Source: Tenggerimyces flavus (GTDB lineage: Bacteria; Actinomycetota; Actinomycetes; Propionibacteriales; Actinopolymorphaceae). From it: a stretch of 64,000 bases of DNA. The notes beneath the pieces are model-generated. The model saw only the letters and a program-made list of their open reading frames with translations. It was not told where the DNA came from and did no database searches. Location: the NCBI RefSeq assembly GCF_016907715.1, contig NZ_JAFBCM010000001.1, forward strand, positions 1,426,001 to 1,490,000. Direction: 5' to 3'. Below are positions 41,669 to 50,814 of the stretch, in pieces (the stretch's first letter is position 1; each line of letters starts with the position of its first letter). The translations under genes were made by a program, and so were the position numbers.

Positions 41669-43132
41669 ATGCTGATGTCCGCGACAACGACGGGTGGACG
41701 GCAGCGCACGTTCTTCGGGCAGCCGTGGCCGTTGGCGAGCCTGTTCGGCGTGGAGCTGTGGGAGCGGTTCTCGTTCTACGGCATGCAGGGCATCCTGCTC
41801 ATCTACCTGTACTACTCCGCCGAGCGGGGCGGCCTGGGCATGAACGAGGCCACGGCCGCGAGCATCGTCGGTGCGTACGGCGGCCTCGTCTATCTGTCGA
41901 CGATCCTCGGCGCGTGGCTCGCCGACCGGGTGCTCGGGCCGGAACGTACGTTGTTCTACAGCGCGTTCGTGGTCATGCTCGGGCACATCGCGCTGGCACT
42001 GCTGCCTGGCTTCGCGGGTGTCGGCGTCGGGCTGGTGCTGATCGCGTTCGGTAGCGGCGGCGTCAAGGCGAACGCGACATCGCTCGTTGGCACGTTGTAC
42101 GAGCAGGGCGACCAGCGCCGCGACGCCGGATTCTCCTTGTTCTACATGGGAATCAACCTCGGTGGGCTGATCGGCCCGCTGCTGACCGGGCTGCTGCAGA
42201 AGGAGGCCGGGTTCCATTATGGCTTCGGCGCCGCCGCGGTCGGGATGGCGTTGGGCCTGCTGCAGTACAGCTTCGGTCGCCGGCGGCTGCCTGCGGAGGC
42301 GCGCGAAGTGCCACGTCCGCTGCCGAGATCCCAAGCACCGAAGGTGATCGCGCTCGGCGCGGCCGTCGTGGTGGTCGTCGCGGTCCTCGCGTTCCTGGGA
42401 CTGCTACCCGCCGCCCACCTAGCGACGATCGTGATCGTGCTCAGCGTCGCGGCGGCGGTCGCGTACTTCGCGGTGATCCTGAGCAGCAAGCACATCGACT
42501 CCACCGAGCGGCGCCGGGTTGTCGCGTTCATCCCGCTGTTCTTGGCGAGTGCGGTCTTCTGGTCGCTGTACCAGCAGCAGTTCACGGTCGTCACGATCTA
42601 CTCCGACACACGGCTCAACCGGACCATCTTCGGCTGGGAGATGCCGGTGTCGTTCGTGCAGTCGATCAACCCGGTGTTCATCATCGTCCTGGCCGGGTTG
42701 TTCGCGGCGCTGTGGACGAAGCTGGGCGACCGGCAGCCGTCGACGCCGGTGAAGTTCACACTGGGTCTGGTGGCGATGGGTCTGGCGTTCCTGCTGTTCC
42801 TGCCGATGTCCGGCGGTGGGTCGAACAGTGCACCGCTCCTCGGACTGGCCGGCGTCCTGCTGGTCTTCACGATCGCCGAACTGCTGCTGTCGCCGGTCGG
42901 CCTGTCACTGGCAACCAAGCTCGCTCCGGCGGCGTTCCGTACCCAGATGGTCGCGCTGTTCTTCCTCTCGGTCGCCGTGGGCACGGCGATGTCGGGTGCG
43001 CTGGCTGGTTTCTACAACCCCGACGACGAAGTGAAGTACTTCGGCATCCTCGGCGGCATCACGGTCCTCCTCGGCGTGCTCCTGGGAGTCGCGTCACCGA
43101 TGATCAAGCGCCTGATGTCCGGCGTGCGGTGA
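41669..43132 (+). CDS. POT/PTR-family proton-coupled peptide transporter
   Basis: A 487-residue membrane protein with 12-14 helices. The POT signature ELWERFSFYGMQGILLIYLY holds the proton-coupling ExxERF motif, and LGAWLADRVLGPERTLFYS plus GSGGVKANATSLVGTLYEQG match the second conserved region. It imports di- and tripeptides with protons. ATG 41669 is chosen because AAAGGGG lies 4-5 nt upstream. It ends 4 bp from the end of the convergent subtilase gene, so a secreted protease and a peptide importer sit side by side. Confidence 0.93.
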   Translation: MLMSATTTGGRQRTFFGQPWPLASLFGVELWERFSFYGMQGILLIYLYYSAERGGLGMNEATAASIVGAYGGLVYLSTILGAWLADRVLGPERTLFYSAFVVMLGHIALALLPGFAGVGVGLVLIAFGSGGVKANATSLVGTLYEQGDQRRDAGFSLFYMGINLGGLIGPLLTGLLQKEAGFHYGFGAAAVGMALGLLQYSFGRRRLPAEAREVPRPLPRSQAPKVIALGAAVVVVVAVLAFLGLLPAAHLATIVIVLSVAAAVAYFAVILSSKHIDSTERRRVVAFIPLFLASAVFWSLYQQQFTVVTIYSDTRLNRTIFGWEMPVSFVQSINPVFIIVLAGLFAALWTKLGDRQPSTPVKFTLGLVAMGLAFLLFLPMSGGGSNSAPLLGLAGVLLVFTIAELLLSPVGLSLATKLAPAAFRTQMVALFFLSVAVGTAMSGALAGFYNPDDEVKYFGILGGITVLLGVLLGVASPMIKRLMSGVR

Positions 43133-43136
43133 CTGC

Positions 43137-46100
43137 TCAGCGCCTCAGCTCGTACGAGCGGATCACCGTCTGCTCGACCTTCGTCCCGTCGGCCGCCTCG
43201 GCCACGGCGCGCAGCGAGACAAAGTGTGCGTTGGCCGGCGGCTTCGGCACGGTCGTCCAGTACACGTCGCCCGACGGTGCCAGCTGGAGCGTCGTCCAGG
43301 TCGTGCCGTCGTCGAACGAGGCCCGCAGCGCGACCCGCTGGACCTTCGGCTTCGTCCCGTCGGCGTTCTCCACCGTGACGCGGAGCGGGAACGCACGATC
43401 CGCCGGTGCGCGGTTGAGCAGGTCGAACGCGCCCGCCGTTCGCACGGACAGGGCCGATGGCCGCTCGAACTCCTCGAACGGGCCCTTGAACGTCCACGCG
43501 GCGTCCACCCGCGTCGCGAGCGTCGACCAGTCCACAGCGCGCGTGGCGCTCGTCGTGAGCTGGTACGTAGCGGCCTCGTCCGGGTCGACCGCGTCGAAGG
43601 TCCCGCCGCCCGGCTCGTCGTTGGAACCGATCACGACGCCGTTCTTGCGCAGCGTGTTCTGCGCGGTGACGCCGTCGTTGACCTGCAAGCCAGTAAGGGA
43701 TCCCGTCGCCGACGAGGAGAACTCACCCACGCCCGCCCACAGCCGCTCGTACGCGTAGCTCGGCCGGAACGCGGGACCGAGCGCGCCCTTGCCCCAGTAC
43801 TTGTCGTACTTGGTGCCCGGGCGGTACGAGCTGCCGGCGACTGAGTCGTAGTCGTACTCGTACGTCTGGTCCGTGCTGAGCTCGCTCTGCCAGCCGAGCT
43901 CCGGACGCGCCGAGTACAGGTCGGTCCGATCGCCCGGCACGTTAACGTCGAACCCCAGCGGAACCGGGAACGAGTCGCCAGCGACCATGACCTTCAGGTG
44001 CCCGACGCCGCCCGTGTCGACGCCCTCGGCGTGCAGGCGCGTGCGCACCGTCGCGAGCTGGCTGTCGCGGACGACCAACATGGGCTCGGGAATCCGCCCA
44101 GCGAGGGTCTCGTGCAGCAGGTAGCCCCGGGTGGCGGAGGCGAGCGTTCCGGTGAAGCCGTACGTATATGGGTAGCTCGTCACCGGCGGTGTCGGCACCG
44201 CGAAGAGCACGCCCGTGACGTTGCCGTCGTCGCCACCGCGAACCCGCGAGAGCAGCGACCCGTTGTCGAGCCAGATCGCGTACTGTCCCTGGGGCTTGGC
44301 GGAAGCGGCGTCCACCTTGGCGCCGGCCTTCTTGCCCTTGCGAGCGTCGAGGACGACGACGGTGTTCTTCGTCAGCTTCAACTCCGGCTGGGCGACGATC
44401 GTGTAGCTGGACAGCGCCGGATCGGCGTTCTCGGTGTGGATCGGGGCGGACAGGTCGTACGTTCCCTTGGGCATCCGCACCGTGACCGGCTTGCCGTTCA
44501 GGCTGGCCGGCCGCACCTCACTGGCGCCTGGCCTGGTGAGCCACACCTGCGTGACGGCCGCCTTGCCGGTCCGGTCGATCGCCCTGAGCGTGAGATCGTA
44601 CGACTCGACCTCCTTGTTCACCCCGAGCGGCGTGCGCGCGACGAGCGTGCTGCCCGCACGAGCGGTGATCCACGCGCCGAACAGGCCGTCGGCCGACTTC
44701 ACCTTCGTGTCGGCGGTGACCGTGACGCCGACCGTCTTGCCGCCGGGAACGGTGACCTTCGCGGGGCTGACCTTGAACATGCCGGCCGGTGCGTTCCCGG
44801 TGACGGACAGGTCGAGCGTCACTGGCCGCAGCTTGGTGTTGCGGTACGTGAGCCGCTTGCTGCTCGGCTGGTCGTCGGTATGCGGCCACCTGGCCAGGCC
44901 GAAGCCGAGTCCGGCGGGCTCGGTCAGCACGGTCTGCCTGATCGCCTTCGTCAGGTCGACGCGGCCGGCGCCCTGCTGGAAGACGCCGAGCTTCGCGTTC
45001 GGCAGTGCGGACGCCATCAGTGCCGCGCGCAGCTGCGGCGCGCGCCAGTCCGGGTGCTGCTGCGCGAGGATCGCGGCGGCACCGGCGACGTGCGGAGCGG
45101 CCATCGACGTCCCCGACTGCTGGACGTACCGTACGGCCGGGTCGCCGCCGCTCTCGGAGGCCTTGGCGGCGACGATCGCCTGTCCTGGTGCGGAAATCTC
45201 CGGCTTGAGCGCGTGATCGCCGAGGCGCGGGCCGACGTTGGAGAACGTGCTCAGCGCGTCTTGCTTGGTGACGCTCGCGACCGCGAGAGCGCTGTCCGCG
45301 GCGGCCGGTGAGGAGACGCGCTCGTCGGCGAAGCAGTTCGGGTCGGCCGGGTGGTTGCCGGCCGCGACGACGAACAGCGTGCCGTACTTCTTGGTCATCG
45401 CGTTCACCGCTTGCGACTTCGGGTCCTTCCCGTCGGTCGCGCAGCTGCCGAGGCTCAGGTTGACGACGCGCGCGCCCTTGGCGGCGGCCCACTCCATGCC
45501 GGCGATGATGTTCGAGTCGTACCCGTAGCCGCCGTCGTCGAGGACCTTGCCCACCAGCAGCTTGGCGTCCGGTGCGACGCCCTTGTACTTGCCCTTCGAG
45601 GCGTCGCCTCTGCCGGTGACGATCGAGGACACGTGGGTGCCATGGCCGAAGTAGTCGATGGTGCTGCCGGACTCGGAGAAGTCCTTCGCCTCGACGATCG
45701 CGTCGTCGAGGTCGGGGTGGGTGGCGTCGATGCCGGTGTCGAGAACGGCGACCTTGACGCCCTTGCCGGTGTAGCCGCTCTTCCAGGCCGTGTGCGCGCC
45801 GATCTGCGGAACGCTCTGGTCGAGGCTCGCGCGGACGGGGCCGTCCAGCCAGAGCTTGGCGATGCCCGCGCCGCTCTTGAGCTCGTTCCAGAACGTCGTC
45901 GCCTTGGCCTTCTCGGCGGCGATCGCGCCGCCTTCGATGCTGGCGAGGTTGCGTACGACGTGGGCGCCGGCGATGGGCTTCTTGGCTGCGGTGTAGGTCG
46001 CGATCAGCGGCAGGTCCGCGCGGTGGGCGTCGCCGTACTTGGCCTCGAGCAGGAACGTGACGTCGAACAGCCGCGGATCGAGGCGGCCCGCGGCCAGCAG

Positions 46101-46379
46101 GGGCATCGCGTCGGAGGGGACGACGGTGTAGCGGCCGTCCTTCGTCCGGGTCTCGGCGAACCCGATGCCCTGCCGGCCCTTGCCCGGGACGAGCTGCGCG
46201 GCGCCCCGGACGACCTCGACCCGGTCGCCGGTGACCAGGGTGATCCGCTCACCCTGCTGCTTCGCCGGCGGCGCCGGGGGCGGTGCCGCGGTGGCTCCCG
46301 GTCCGGTCAACGTCAACGTGGTGGCGGCGACCGCCAGCGTCAGGGCAGCCCGAAGCACCCCGTATATACCTGCTCGCAC
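43137..46379 (-). CDS. Secreted S8 (subtilisin-family) serine protease
   Basis: A 1080-residue exported protease. GTG 46379 has GGGAGGG 7 nt upstream and starts a signal peptide (AALTLAVAATTLTLTGPG, ATA). A ~170-residue propeptide-like region precedes the S8 core: Asp in VAVLDTGIDATHPDL (near 210), His in FGHGTHVSSI (near 246), oxyanion Asn in VVAAGNHPAD and Ser in SGTSMAAPHVAGAAA (near 424). The last ~600 residues are beta-sandwich-like domains (LDLSVTGNAPAGMFKVSPAK and similar) common in actinomycete subtilases. It would degrade extracellular protein. Its convergent neighbour imports peptides. Confidence 0.95.
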   Translation of the reverse strand: MRAGIYGVLRAALTLAVAATTLTLTGPGATAAPPPAPPAKQQGERITLVTGDRVEVVRGAAQLVPGKGRQGIGFAETRTKDGRYTVVPSDAMPLLAAGRLDPRLFDVTFLLEAKYGDAHRADLPLIATYTAAKKPIAGAHVVRNLASIEGGAIAAEKAKATTFWNELKSGAGIAKLWLDGPVRASLDQSVPQIGAHTAWKSGYTGKGVKVAVLDTGIDATHPDLDDAIVEAKDFSESGSTIDYFGHGTHVSSIVTGRGDASKGKYKGVAPDAKLLVGKVLDDGGYGYDSNIIAGMEWAAAKGARVVNLSLGSCATDGKDPKSQAVNAMTKKYGTLFVVAAGNHPADPNCFADERVSSPAAADSALAVASVTKQDALSTFSNVGPRLGDHALKPEISAPGQAIVAAKASESGGDPAVRYVQQSGTSMAAPHVAGAAAILAQQHPDWRAPQLRAALMASALPNAKLGVFQQGAGRVDLTKAIRQTVLTEPAGLGFGLARWPHTDDQPSSKRLTYRNTKLRPVTLDLSVTGNAPAGMFKVSPAKVTVPGGKTVGVTVTADTKVKSADGLFGAWITARAGSTLVARTPLGVNKEVESYDLTLRAIDRTGKAAVTQVWLTRPGASEVRPASLNGKPVTVRMPKGTYDLSAPIHTENADPALSSYTIVAQPELKLTKNTVVVLDARKGKKAGAKVDAASAKPQGQYAIWLDNGSLLSRVRGGDDGNVTGVLFAVPTPPVTSYPYTYGFTGTLASATRGYLLHETLAGRIPEPMLVVRDSQLATVRTRLHAEGVDTGGVGHLKVMVAGDSFPVPLGFDVNVPGDRTDLYSARPELGWQSELSTDQTYEYDYDSVAGSSYRPGTKYDKYWGKGALGPAFRPSYAYERLWAGVGEFSSSATGSLTGLQVNDGVTAQNTLRKNGVVIGSNDEPGGGTFDAVDPDEAATYQLTTSATRAVDWSTLATRVDAAWTFKGPFEEFERPSALSVRTAGAFDLLNRAPADRAFPLRVTVENADGTKPKVQRVALRASFDDGTTWTTLQLAPSGDVYWTTVPKPPANAHFVSLRAVAEAADGTKVEQTVIRSYELRR

Positions 46380-46467
46380 CCGAGCACCCTCCCATGTCCC
46401 GTGATGGTCTCTACGGGCAGGACGTGGCGAAGGGGCGAAAAGTTGCGGCCAGACACGGCCTAGCTAG

Positions 46468-48063
46468 CTAGCCGAAGTCGCGGCGGCGGAGGGCTGCGAG
46501 CCCACCGGCGGCGAGGAGCGCGGCGAGGACGACCATGCCGAGCTCGGGGGCGACCTGGAACGAGCCGCCCGCGACCGTGTTGGAGACGTAGTGGAACGGT
46601 TCGAACGGGCTGCCGGCCCAGTTGTTGTAGAGCGGCCCGACGACCCGGCCGGACAGCACGACGAACACCCACACGGCCCAGCTGATCCCGATCGACAGTC
46701 GCGGCAGGAGCCCGTACGCGAGCATGCAGACGGCGCCGACGACCCAGGTGGCGGGGATCAGCCCGAGCATGCCGCCGAGGATTCGGAGAATGTCAGCGGG
46801 ACTGTGCGTCACGAGCGCGGCGAAGGCTGCTCCGAACACGATGCCGGCGATGGCGAGGAGCGCGGCGGTGCCGAGCCAGGTGACGACGAGATGGCCGAAT
46901 GCCCAACGGAGACGGGTGATTGTCGTACCCTGCACGGCTTCGGCGCGGCCGCTCGTCTCCTCGCCGCGGAGCCGCTGCACCATCAGCACGGGGTAGAGCG
47001 CGATCGCGTACCCGAAGATCAGGACCAGTGACCACATGCCGGCGTTGATGACGTCCGCTGTCGTCCCGGTGGACTCGACGCTGAAGCTCTCCAACAGGGC
47101 TTGGACGGATGGGCTCGGGGTGTTCGCGAGCTGGTAGGCCAGCGTGCTCGCGCCGCCGGCGGCGACACCGAACGCGGCGATGCCGAACGCCCACTTCGCG
47201 AGCAGCCCGCGGTGCAGGCGCCAGGACAGCCTGACCGGACCGCGGAGGCTGGGTGCTTCGGCCGGGCCTTGGCTCTCGGGGATCAGGCCTTCGCCGAGGT
47301 CGCGCCTGTCGAGCAGCCGGTACGCGACGTACGTCAACACCGCGGTGACCACGATCGGCACCGCGAGCACCCACCAGCGGTTGGCGTTGTACGGGTTGAC
47401 GAGGTGGCTCCAGCCGATCGGCGAGATGTACTTCATCCAGTACTGGCCGCTGGCGTCGCCCGCGTACCTCAGGACGTAGGCGGTGGCGAGAACGAGGAAC
47501 GCGATTCCCCTTGCCGCGCGGGCGCTTCGCGCGAGCTGTACGGTCACGGCGGCGATGGCGCCGAACACCAAGCCAGCTGCGGCTATCGCGGCGCCGTACG
47601 CGACCGAGCCCGCGGGATCCAAGCCGGAGGCGATCACGGTGAGGGTGGTCAATGCCCCACCCAGCAAGGAGATGCCGCCTCCCACGATCAGCGCGGCGGT
47701 GAGCGGCGCGTACCTGCCGACCGCGCCGGCACGCAGCAGCTCGATGCGGCCGGTGTCCTCGTCAGCGCGGGTGTGGCGTACGACGGTCAGGATCGCGGCC
47801 AGCGCGATGCTGAGGTAGAGCAGGCCGCCGCTGCGCCAGGCCGCCATGTAGTCGGGGTCGGCGATCACGTACGCGCCGCCGAGAGCGCGGAAGAACGAGT
47901 TGTGGTTGATCATCTCGACATACGTGTTCAGGAGCTCGGGCGTGCCCATGTTGCGCTTGATGTAGGCGATCATGCTCAGCGCGCCGGTGACGAGAAGCAG
48001 CAACCACCACGGGGCGATCGTGCGTTCGCGCCTGAGAGCGAGGCGCATTAGGCGGGCGGTCAT
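46468..48063 (-). CDS. ABC exporter permease (polyketide-antibiotic type)
   Basis: A 531-residue integral membrane protein with about 12 hydrophobic segments in two halves ([20 protein letters not shown] near the start; [19 protein letters not shown] at the end). The layout matches the tetronasin/polyketide antibiotic exporter permeases. Its GTG/ATG start overlaps the ATPase stop by 4 bp, so they are made together. It probably exports a hydrophobic compound, giving self-protection or drug resistance. No biosynthetic genes lie nearby. Confidence 0.85.
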   Translation of the reverse strand: MTARLMRLALRRERTIAPWWLLLLVTGALSMIAYIKRNMGTPELLNTYVEMINHNSFFRALGGAYVIADPDYMAAWRSGGLLYLSIALAAILTVVRHTRADEDTGRIELLRAGAVGRYAPLTAALIVGGGISLLGGALTTLTVIASGLDPAGSVAYGAAIAAAGLVFGAIAAVTVQLARSARAARGIAFLVLATAYVLRYAGDASGQYWMKYISPIGWSHLVNPYNANRWWVLAVPIVVTAVLTYVAYRLLDRRDLGEGLIPESQGPAEAPSLRGPVRLSWRLHRGLLAKWAFGIAAFGVAAGGASTLAYQLANTPSPSVQALLESFSVESTGTTADVINAGMWSLVLIFGYAIALYPVLMVQRLRGEETSGRAEAVQGTTITRLRWAFGHLVVTWLGTAALLAIAGIVFGAAFAALVTHSPADILRILGGMLGLIPATWVVGAVCMLAYGLLPRLSIGISWAVWVFVVLSGRVVGPLYNNWAGSPFEPFHYVSNTVAGGSFQVAPELGMVVLAALLAAGGLAALRRRDFG

Positions 48064-48968
48064 CGGTGCGCTCCCACCGGGCTCCGGTCGTAGTGGCGGA
48101 GGAACAGCTCCTCGAGTGTCGGGGGCTGGCTGGTGACGCTGCTGACGCCACGTTCGCCGAGGTAGGCCATGGCCGCGGACAGTCCGTCCTTGTCGACGTC
48201 GAAGGTGGTGACGCCGTTCTCGGTGCGTACGTTGTGCACGCCTTCGAGGGTTTCGAGACCGGTGGCGGGGCTGGTCAACTCGGCCTTGACGGTCGTCCGG
48301 GTGAGGGCGCGGAGGTCGGCCAGCGTGCCGGTGTCGACCGTTCTGCCGTCGCGGACGATCGTGACGCGGTCGCTGAGTGCCTCGACCTCGGACAGGATGT
48401 GACTGGAGAGCAGGACGGTCCGGTCGCCGTTGCTCTGCTCTTGTTGGATGACCTCGCGGAAGGTGTTCTCCATCAGGGGATCGAGGCCGGAGGTCGGCTC
48501 GTCGAGCAGGAGCAGCTCGGTGTCGGTGGCGAGCGCGGCGATCAGCGCGACCTTCTGCCGGTTGCCCTTGGAGTAGGTGCGGACCTTCTTGCGCGGGTCG
48601 AGGTCGAAGCGTTCAATGAGCTCGTTCCGCCTTGTATTGTTGGCCTTTCTGCCGCTGGTGTCCATGAGGAGGTCGATGACCTCGCCGCCGGACAGGCTGG
48701 GCCAGAGCGTGACGTCGCCGGGGACGTACGCCAGTCGCTTGTGCAGCTCGGTCGCCTCGCTCCAGGGGTCGCCGCCGAGCAGCTTCACCTCGCCGGCGTC
48801 CGCGCGCAGCATGCCGAGCAGGATGCGGATCGTCGTGGTCTTGCCGGCGCCGTTCGGACCGAGGAACGCGTGCACGTCCCCGCGGCGGACGGTGAGGTCG
48901 AGGCCGTTCAGTGCCGTCGTTCTGCCGAACGTCTTCGTGAGACCTTTGATGTCGATCGCTTCGGTCAT
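48060..48968 (-). CDS. ABC transporter ATP-binding protein
   Basis: A 302-residue ATPase. Walker A is [20 protein letters not shown], the signature region is [15 protein letters not shown] (a SKGNRQK variant of LSGGQ usual in this exporter group), and Walker B is [20 protein letters not shown], followed by [16 protein letters not shown] (H-loop). The C-terminal ~90 residues are the extension seen in drug exporters of this type. It is the middle gene of a tightly overlapped operon, TetR-ATPase-permease. Confidence 0.95.
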   Translation of the reverse strand: MTEAIDIKGLTKTFGRTTALNGLDLTVRRGDVHAFLGPNGAGKTTTIRILLGMLRADAGEVKLLGGDPWSEATELHKRLAYVPGDVTLWPSLSGGEVIDLLMDTSGRKANNTRRNELIERFDLDPRKKVRTYSKGNRQKVALIAALATDTELLLLDEPTSGLDPLMENTFREVIQQEQSNGDRTVLLSSHILSEVEALSDRVTIVRDGRTVDTGTLADLRALTRTTVKAELTSPATGLETLEGVHNVRTENGVTTFDVDKDGLSAAMAYLGERGVSSVTSQPPTLEELFLRHYDRSPVGAHR

Positions 48969-49618
48969 TTCCCGTGTCCTGGTTTCGGGAGGCGCGCCTT
49001 GAAGTCGGCGGCCTCGTCTGGGGTGAGGTAGGGATGGGAGTAGAGGTCGAGCAGGACGCGCGCGAGGAGATACTCGCCCTCCTTGCTGAACGGGTCGACG
49101 CCGAGCCGCCGCCCGATGTGGGGGTGGAGGAGCGCGATGGAGAGCGACATCGCCGCGGCCACGGTGGCGCGTTCGTTCGCCGAGGTGTCCGGCTCGTCCT
49201 CGCGTTGGCGGTCGCCCTCATCCATCCACTGCGCGCTCAGGTCGGCGAGCGTGTCGAAGAACTGGGTGGCCCGTCCCTCGACGAGCGCGCGGACGACGTA
49301 CTGCCTGAACGGGCCGAACGCGGCTCCCGCGATGCCGACGTAGTTGATGCTCCCCTGGCTGTCGTCGGCCTTGACCTGCTCGTTGATGCGCTCGATCGCC
49401 CGGGCGAGGTAGGCGTCACAGGCGTCGCGGAGCGCTTCCTTGGAGCCGAAGTGGTGCCTGACGAGCCCCTGGGAGACCCTCGCCTCCTCGGCAATGCCCC
49501 GCATGGTCGCCTTGTCGAACCCGAGCTCCCCGAACTGCCGCATAGCCGCATCCCGAATCCTCGCCTGAGCGGTGAGGTCCTCCGAGTCGACTATCCGATC
49601 GTATAGCGGACTATCCAC
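48965..49618 (-). CDS. TetR-family regulator of the ABC exporter operon
   Basis: A 217-residue repressor. [20 protein letters not shown] and [20 protein letters not shown] form the TetR helix-turn-helix; the C-terminal ~150 residues are the ligand domain ([19 protein letters not shown]). It is the first gene of the operon, and its stop overlaps the ATPase start by 4 bp (ATGA). The start GTG 49618 lies inside the palindrome CTATCCA-CA-TGGATAG, so the protein would block its own transcript, and with it the exporter, until a drug-like ligand binds. Confidence 0.92.
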   Translation of the reverse strand: MDSPLYDRIVDSEDLTAQARIRDAAMRQFGELGFDKATMRGIAEEARVSQGLVRHHFGSKEALRDACDAYLARAIERINEQVKADDSQGSINYVGIAGAAFGPFRQYVVRALVEGRATQFFDTLADLSAQWMDEGDRQREDEPDTSANERATVAAAMSLSIALLHPHIGRRLGVDPFSKEGEYLLARVLLDLYSHPYLTPDEAADFKARLPKPGHGK

Positions 49619-49626
49619 ATGGATAG
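49611..49626. promoter_or_regulatory. Probable TetR operator overlapping the start codon
   Basis: CTATCCA and TGGATAG (7-bp arms, CA spacer) form a 16-bp dyad that contains the GTG start of the TetR gene. A further ACTATCCG half-site lies at 49590-49597, so more than one dimer may bind. Confidence 0.5.
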
Positions 49627-49667
49627 CCTACTACGCACTCGGGCAGTGTGGGGAAGGGTGGTCAGAG

Positions 49668-49785
49668 GATTGTGGAAACCTTGGGTCGCTATAGCGCCCA
49701 TAGTTTCCACAATCTTCGGTCGGCGAGCGGCCACGGGATGAGCGCGAAGACTTTTGGTCGCTATAGCGCTCATACTCTTCGGGCT
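49668..49785. repeat. Twin hairpins with conserved CGCTATAGCG loop
   Basis: Two hairpins share the loop motif GGTCGCTATAGCGC(C/T)CATA. The first has a perfect 12-bp stem GATTGTGGAAAC (49668-49679 with 49703-49714); the second a 10-bp stem with one mismatch, AGCGCGAAGA (49741-49750 with 49776-49785). The loops are nearly identical while the stems have unrelated sequence but still pair. The self-complementary core could be a dimeric protein site or an RNA kissing loop. Confidence 0.65.
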
Positions 49786-49944
49786 AACGAGAATGGCGAC
49801 GGCCACCCCTGGCGGTGGCCGGGGTGTGGCCGCGGGAGGTGAGTGCGTGAAGCTGAGCGTCTTTGGATCTCAGCGCTTCTGCTCGAACCGGGTCGCCACG
49901 GGGCACGGGTGGGCAGGCGCAGCCTGCCCTTAACGACCTGCGTC

Positions 49945-50084
49945 GGGCCGCCGAGAGGCTCAATGTCAAGGGTCAGGTCGCGCAGCGACCTGATCTCGCA
50001 CAAACTCGCCCACCGACCGCGCCAGCCATGCACTGCCGCGAGTTTGGGCGAGACGCGAAGCGCCCTTGACATTGAGGGCGGCCC
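49945..50084 (-). repeat. Structured repeat, divergent third member
   Basis: An outer stem of 14 bp (CTCAATGTCAAGGG, 49959-49972 with 50063-50076) extends by 8 bp (49945-49952 with 50077-50084) past a 6-nt bulge. Read on the minus strand it has the same order as copies 1 and 2: outer arm ending GTCAAGGG, then GCGCTTCGCG, an inner stem (CTCGCCCA/TGGGCGAG), a hairpin GGTCGC-TGC-GCGACC, then CCCTTGAC. The outer and inner stem sequences are otherwise different. Confidence 0.6.
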
Positions 50085-50174
50085 ATAAACTCCCGAGGCG
50101 ACCCATCAGTAGGCGATCTCGACTCCGCACGCCGACAGCTCCCCGCGCAAGGTGGAGCTGCGCGACTGACAACC

Positions 50175-50378
50175 GAGTCGAAGACCGACACCCGGCATCG
50201 CGCGGAGGTGCCGCGCGGACCCCAGTCGAGCCGAGGCCGCTCACTTCATCGCGCGGGGGTCCTGTGCAGGCCCCAGCCGAGTCGATGACCGACACCTCTC
50301 ATCGCCGGAGGTACTGGGCGGACCCCAGCCGAGCCGGTGGCCGCACATCTCGCTGCGCGGAGGTGCTGCGCGCTGGCG
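50175..50378. repeat. Four-copy ~52-bp degenerate tandem repeat
   Basis: Units begin with GAGYCG at 50175, 50228, 50279 and 50331 (steps 53, 51, 52). Each has a CGCGGAGGTGC-like middle, and three have GGMCCCCAGYC at the end. There are no unique spacers, so it is not a CRISPR array. The units alternate slightly (GAGTCG, GAGCCG, GAGTCG, GAGCCG), as if a two-unit block had been copied. Confidence 0.6.
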
Positions 50379-50431
50379 TGGGCTCGAGAGAGCTCGACTT
50401 TGGTCAGCTCTTCACTGTTGCGACAGACACC

Positions 50432-50456
50432 CCCCGAGAGTTTGGTGCTCTCGGGG
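50432..50456. terminator. 9-bp hairpin before repeat copy 2
   Basis: CCCCGAGAG and CTCTCGGGG enclose a TTTGGTG loop directly before the dispersed repeat at 50458. No gene ends nearby, so it is probably part of the structured island and only formally a terminator-like stem. Confidence 0.4.
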
Positions 50457-50457
50457 A

Positions 50458-50688
50458 CTGTGGCGGCGGTCGATGGTGGTGGCCGGTCCGGGGCGCGTCA
50501 AGGGCGCCGTTTGGACGGGCGCTTCGCGCAGATTTGGCAAACGACGTCGCTTCGCGATCGTTGACCCTTGACTCGCCCCGGACCGGCCACCTGTTTTCAC
50601 GCGCCGCCCCTGCCCCCCGGAACAGGTGTCCGGGGCAGGCCTGCTTGCGGTCCAGGTCTGCTGCCGTGCTCGCGTCGCTTGTGGGGCC
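50458..50688 (+). repeat. Structured dispersed repeat, copy 2
   Basis: Matches 15477-15705 over its length. The outer stem is 50478-50504 with 50565-50591 (one mismatch in 27). The inner stem is CGCCGTTTG/CAAACGACG (50505-50513 with 50538-50546, 8 of 9 pairs), replacing CGCCTCTCT/AGAGAGGCG in copy 1. The hairpin GTCGC-TTC-GCGAT and a 3' hairpin CCTGCCCC/GGGGCAGG are kept, as is the final GCTTGTGGGGCC. No DUF222/HNH gene follows this copy. Confidence 0.8.
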
Positions 50689-50814
50689 TTCCCCCGGTCT
50701 CTTGTGGCTCGGATGAAGCCCGGGGGTTCCGTCCCTATCCATGCCTGCGTGTAGTTGAGGGTGCGGCGGGTACGGGCTCTTGGTCCGCCTCAAGTCGAGT
50801 CACGAGGAGTGCCC

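Larger units (their letters stand above)
49619..50814. other. 1.2-kb gene-free island rich in stem-loops
   Basis: No convincing gene. In order it holds twin hairpins with a shared CGCTATAGCG core (49668-49785), a large structured element (49945-50084), a four-copy ~52-bp degenerate tandem repeat (50175-50378), a 9-bp hairpin (50432-50456) and the second copy of the dispersed structured repeat (50458-50688). The longest open frame across it contains none of the features of a real protein. Confidence 0.6.

Noticed and set aside
50175-50378. Possible CRISPR array
   Set aside because: The repeats are degenerate, ~52 bp long and directly adjoining, with no unique spacers and no cas genes.
50066-50716. 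216-codon frame through the structured island
   Set aside because: It spans tandem repeats and both arms of repeat copy 2, has no ribosome site or known motif, and the stem covariation explains the sequence better.
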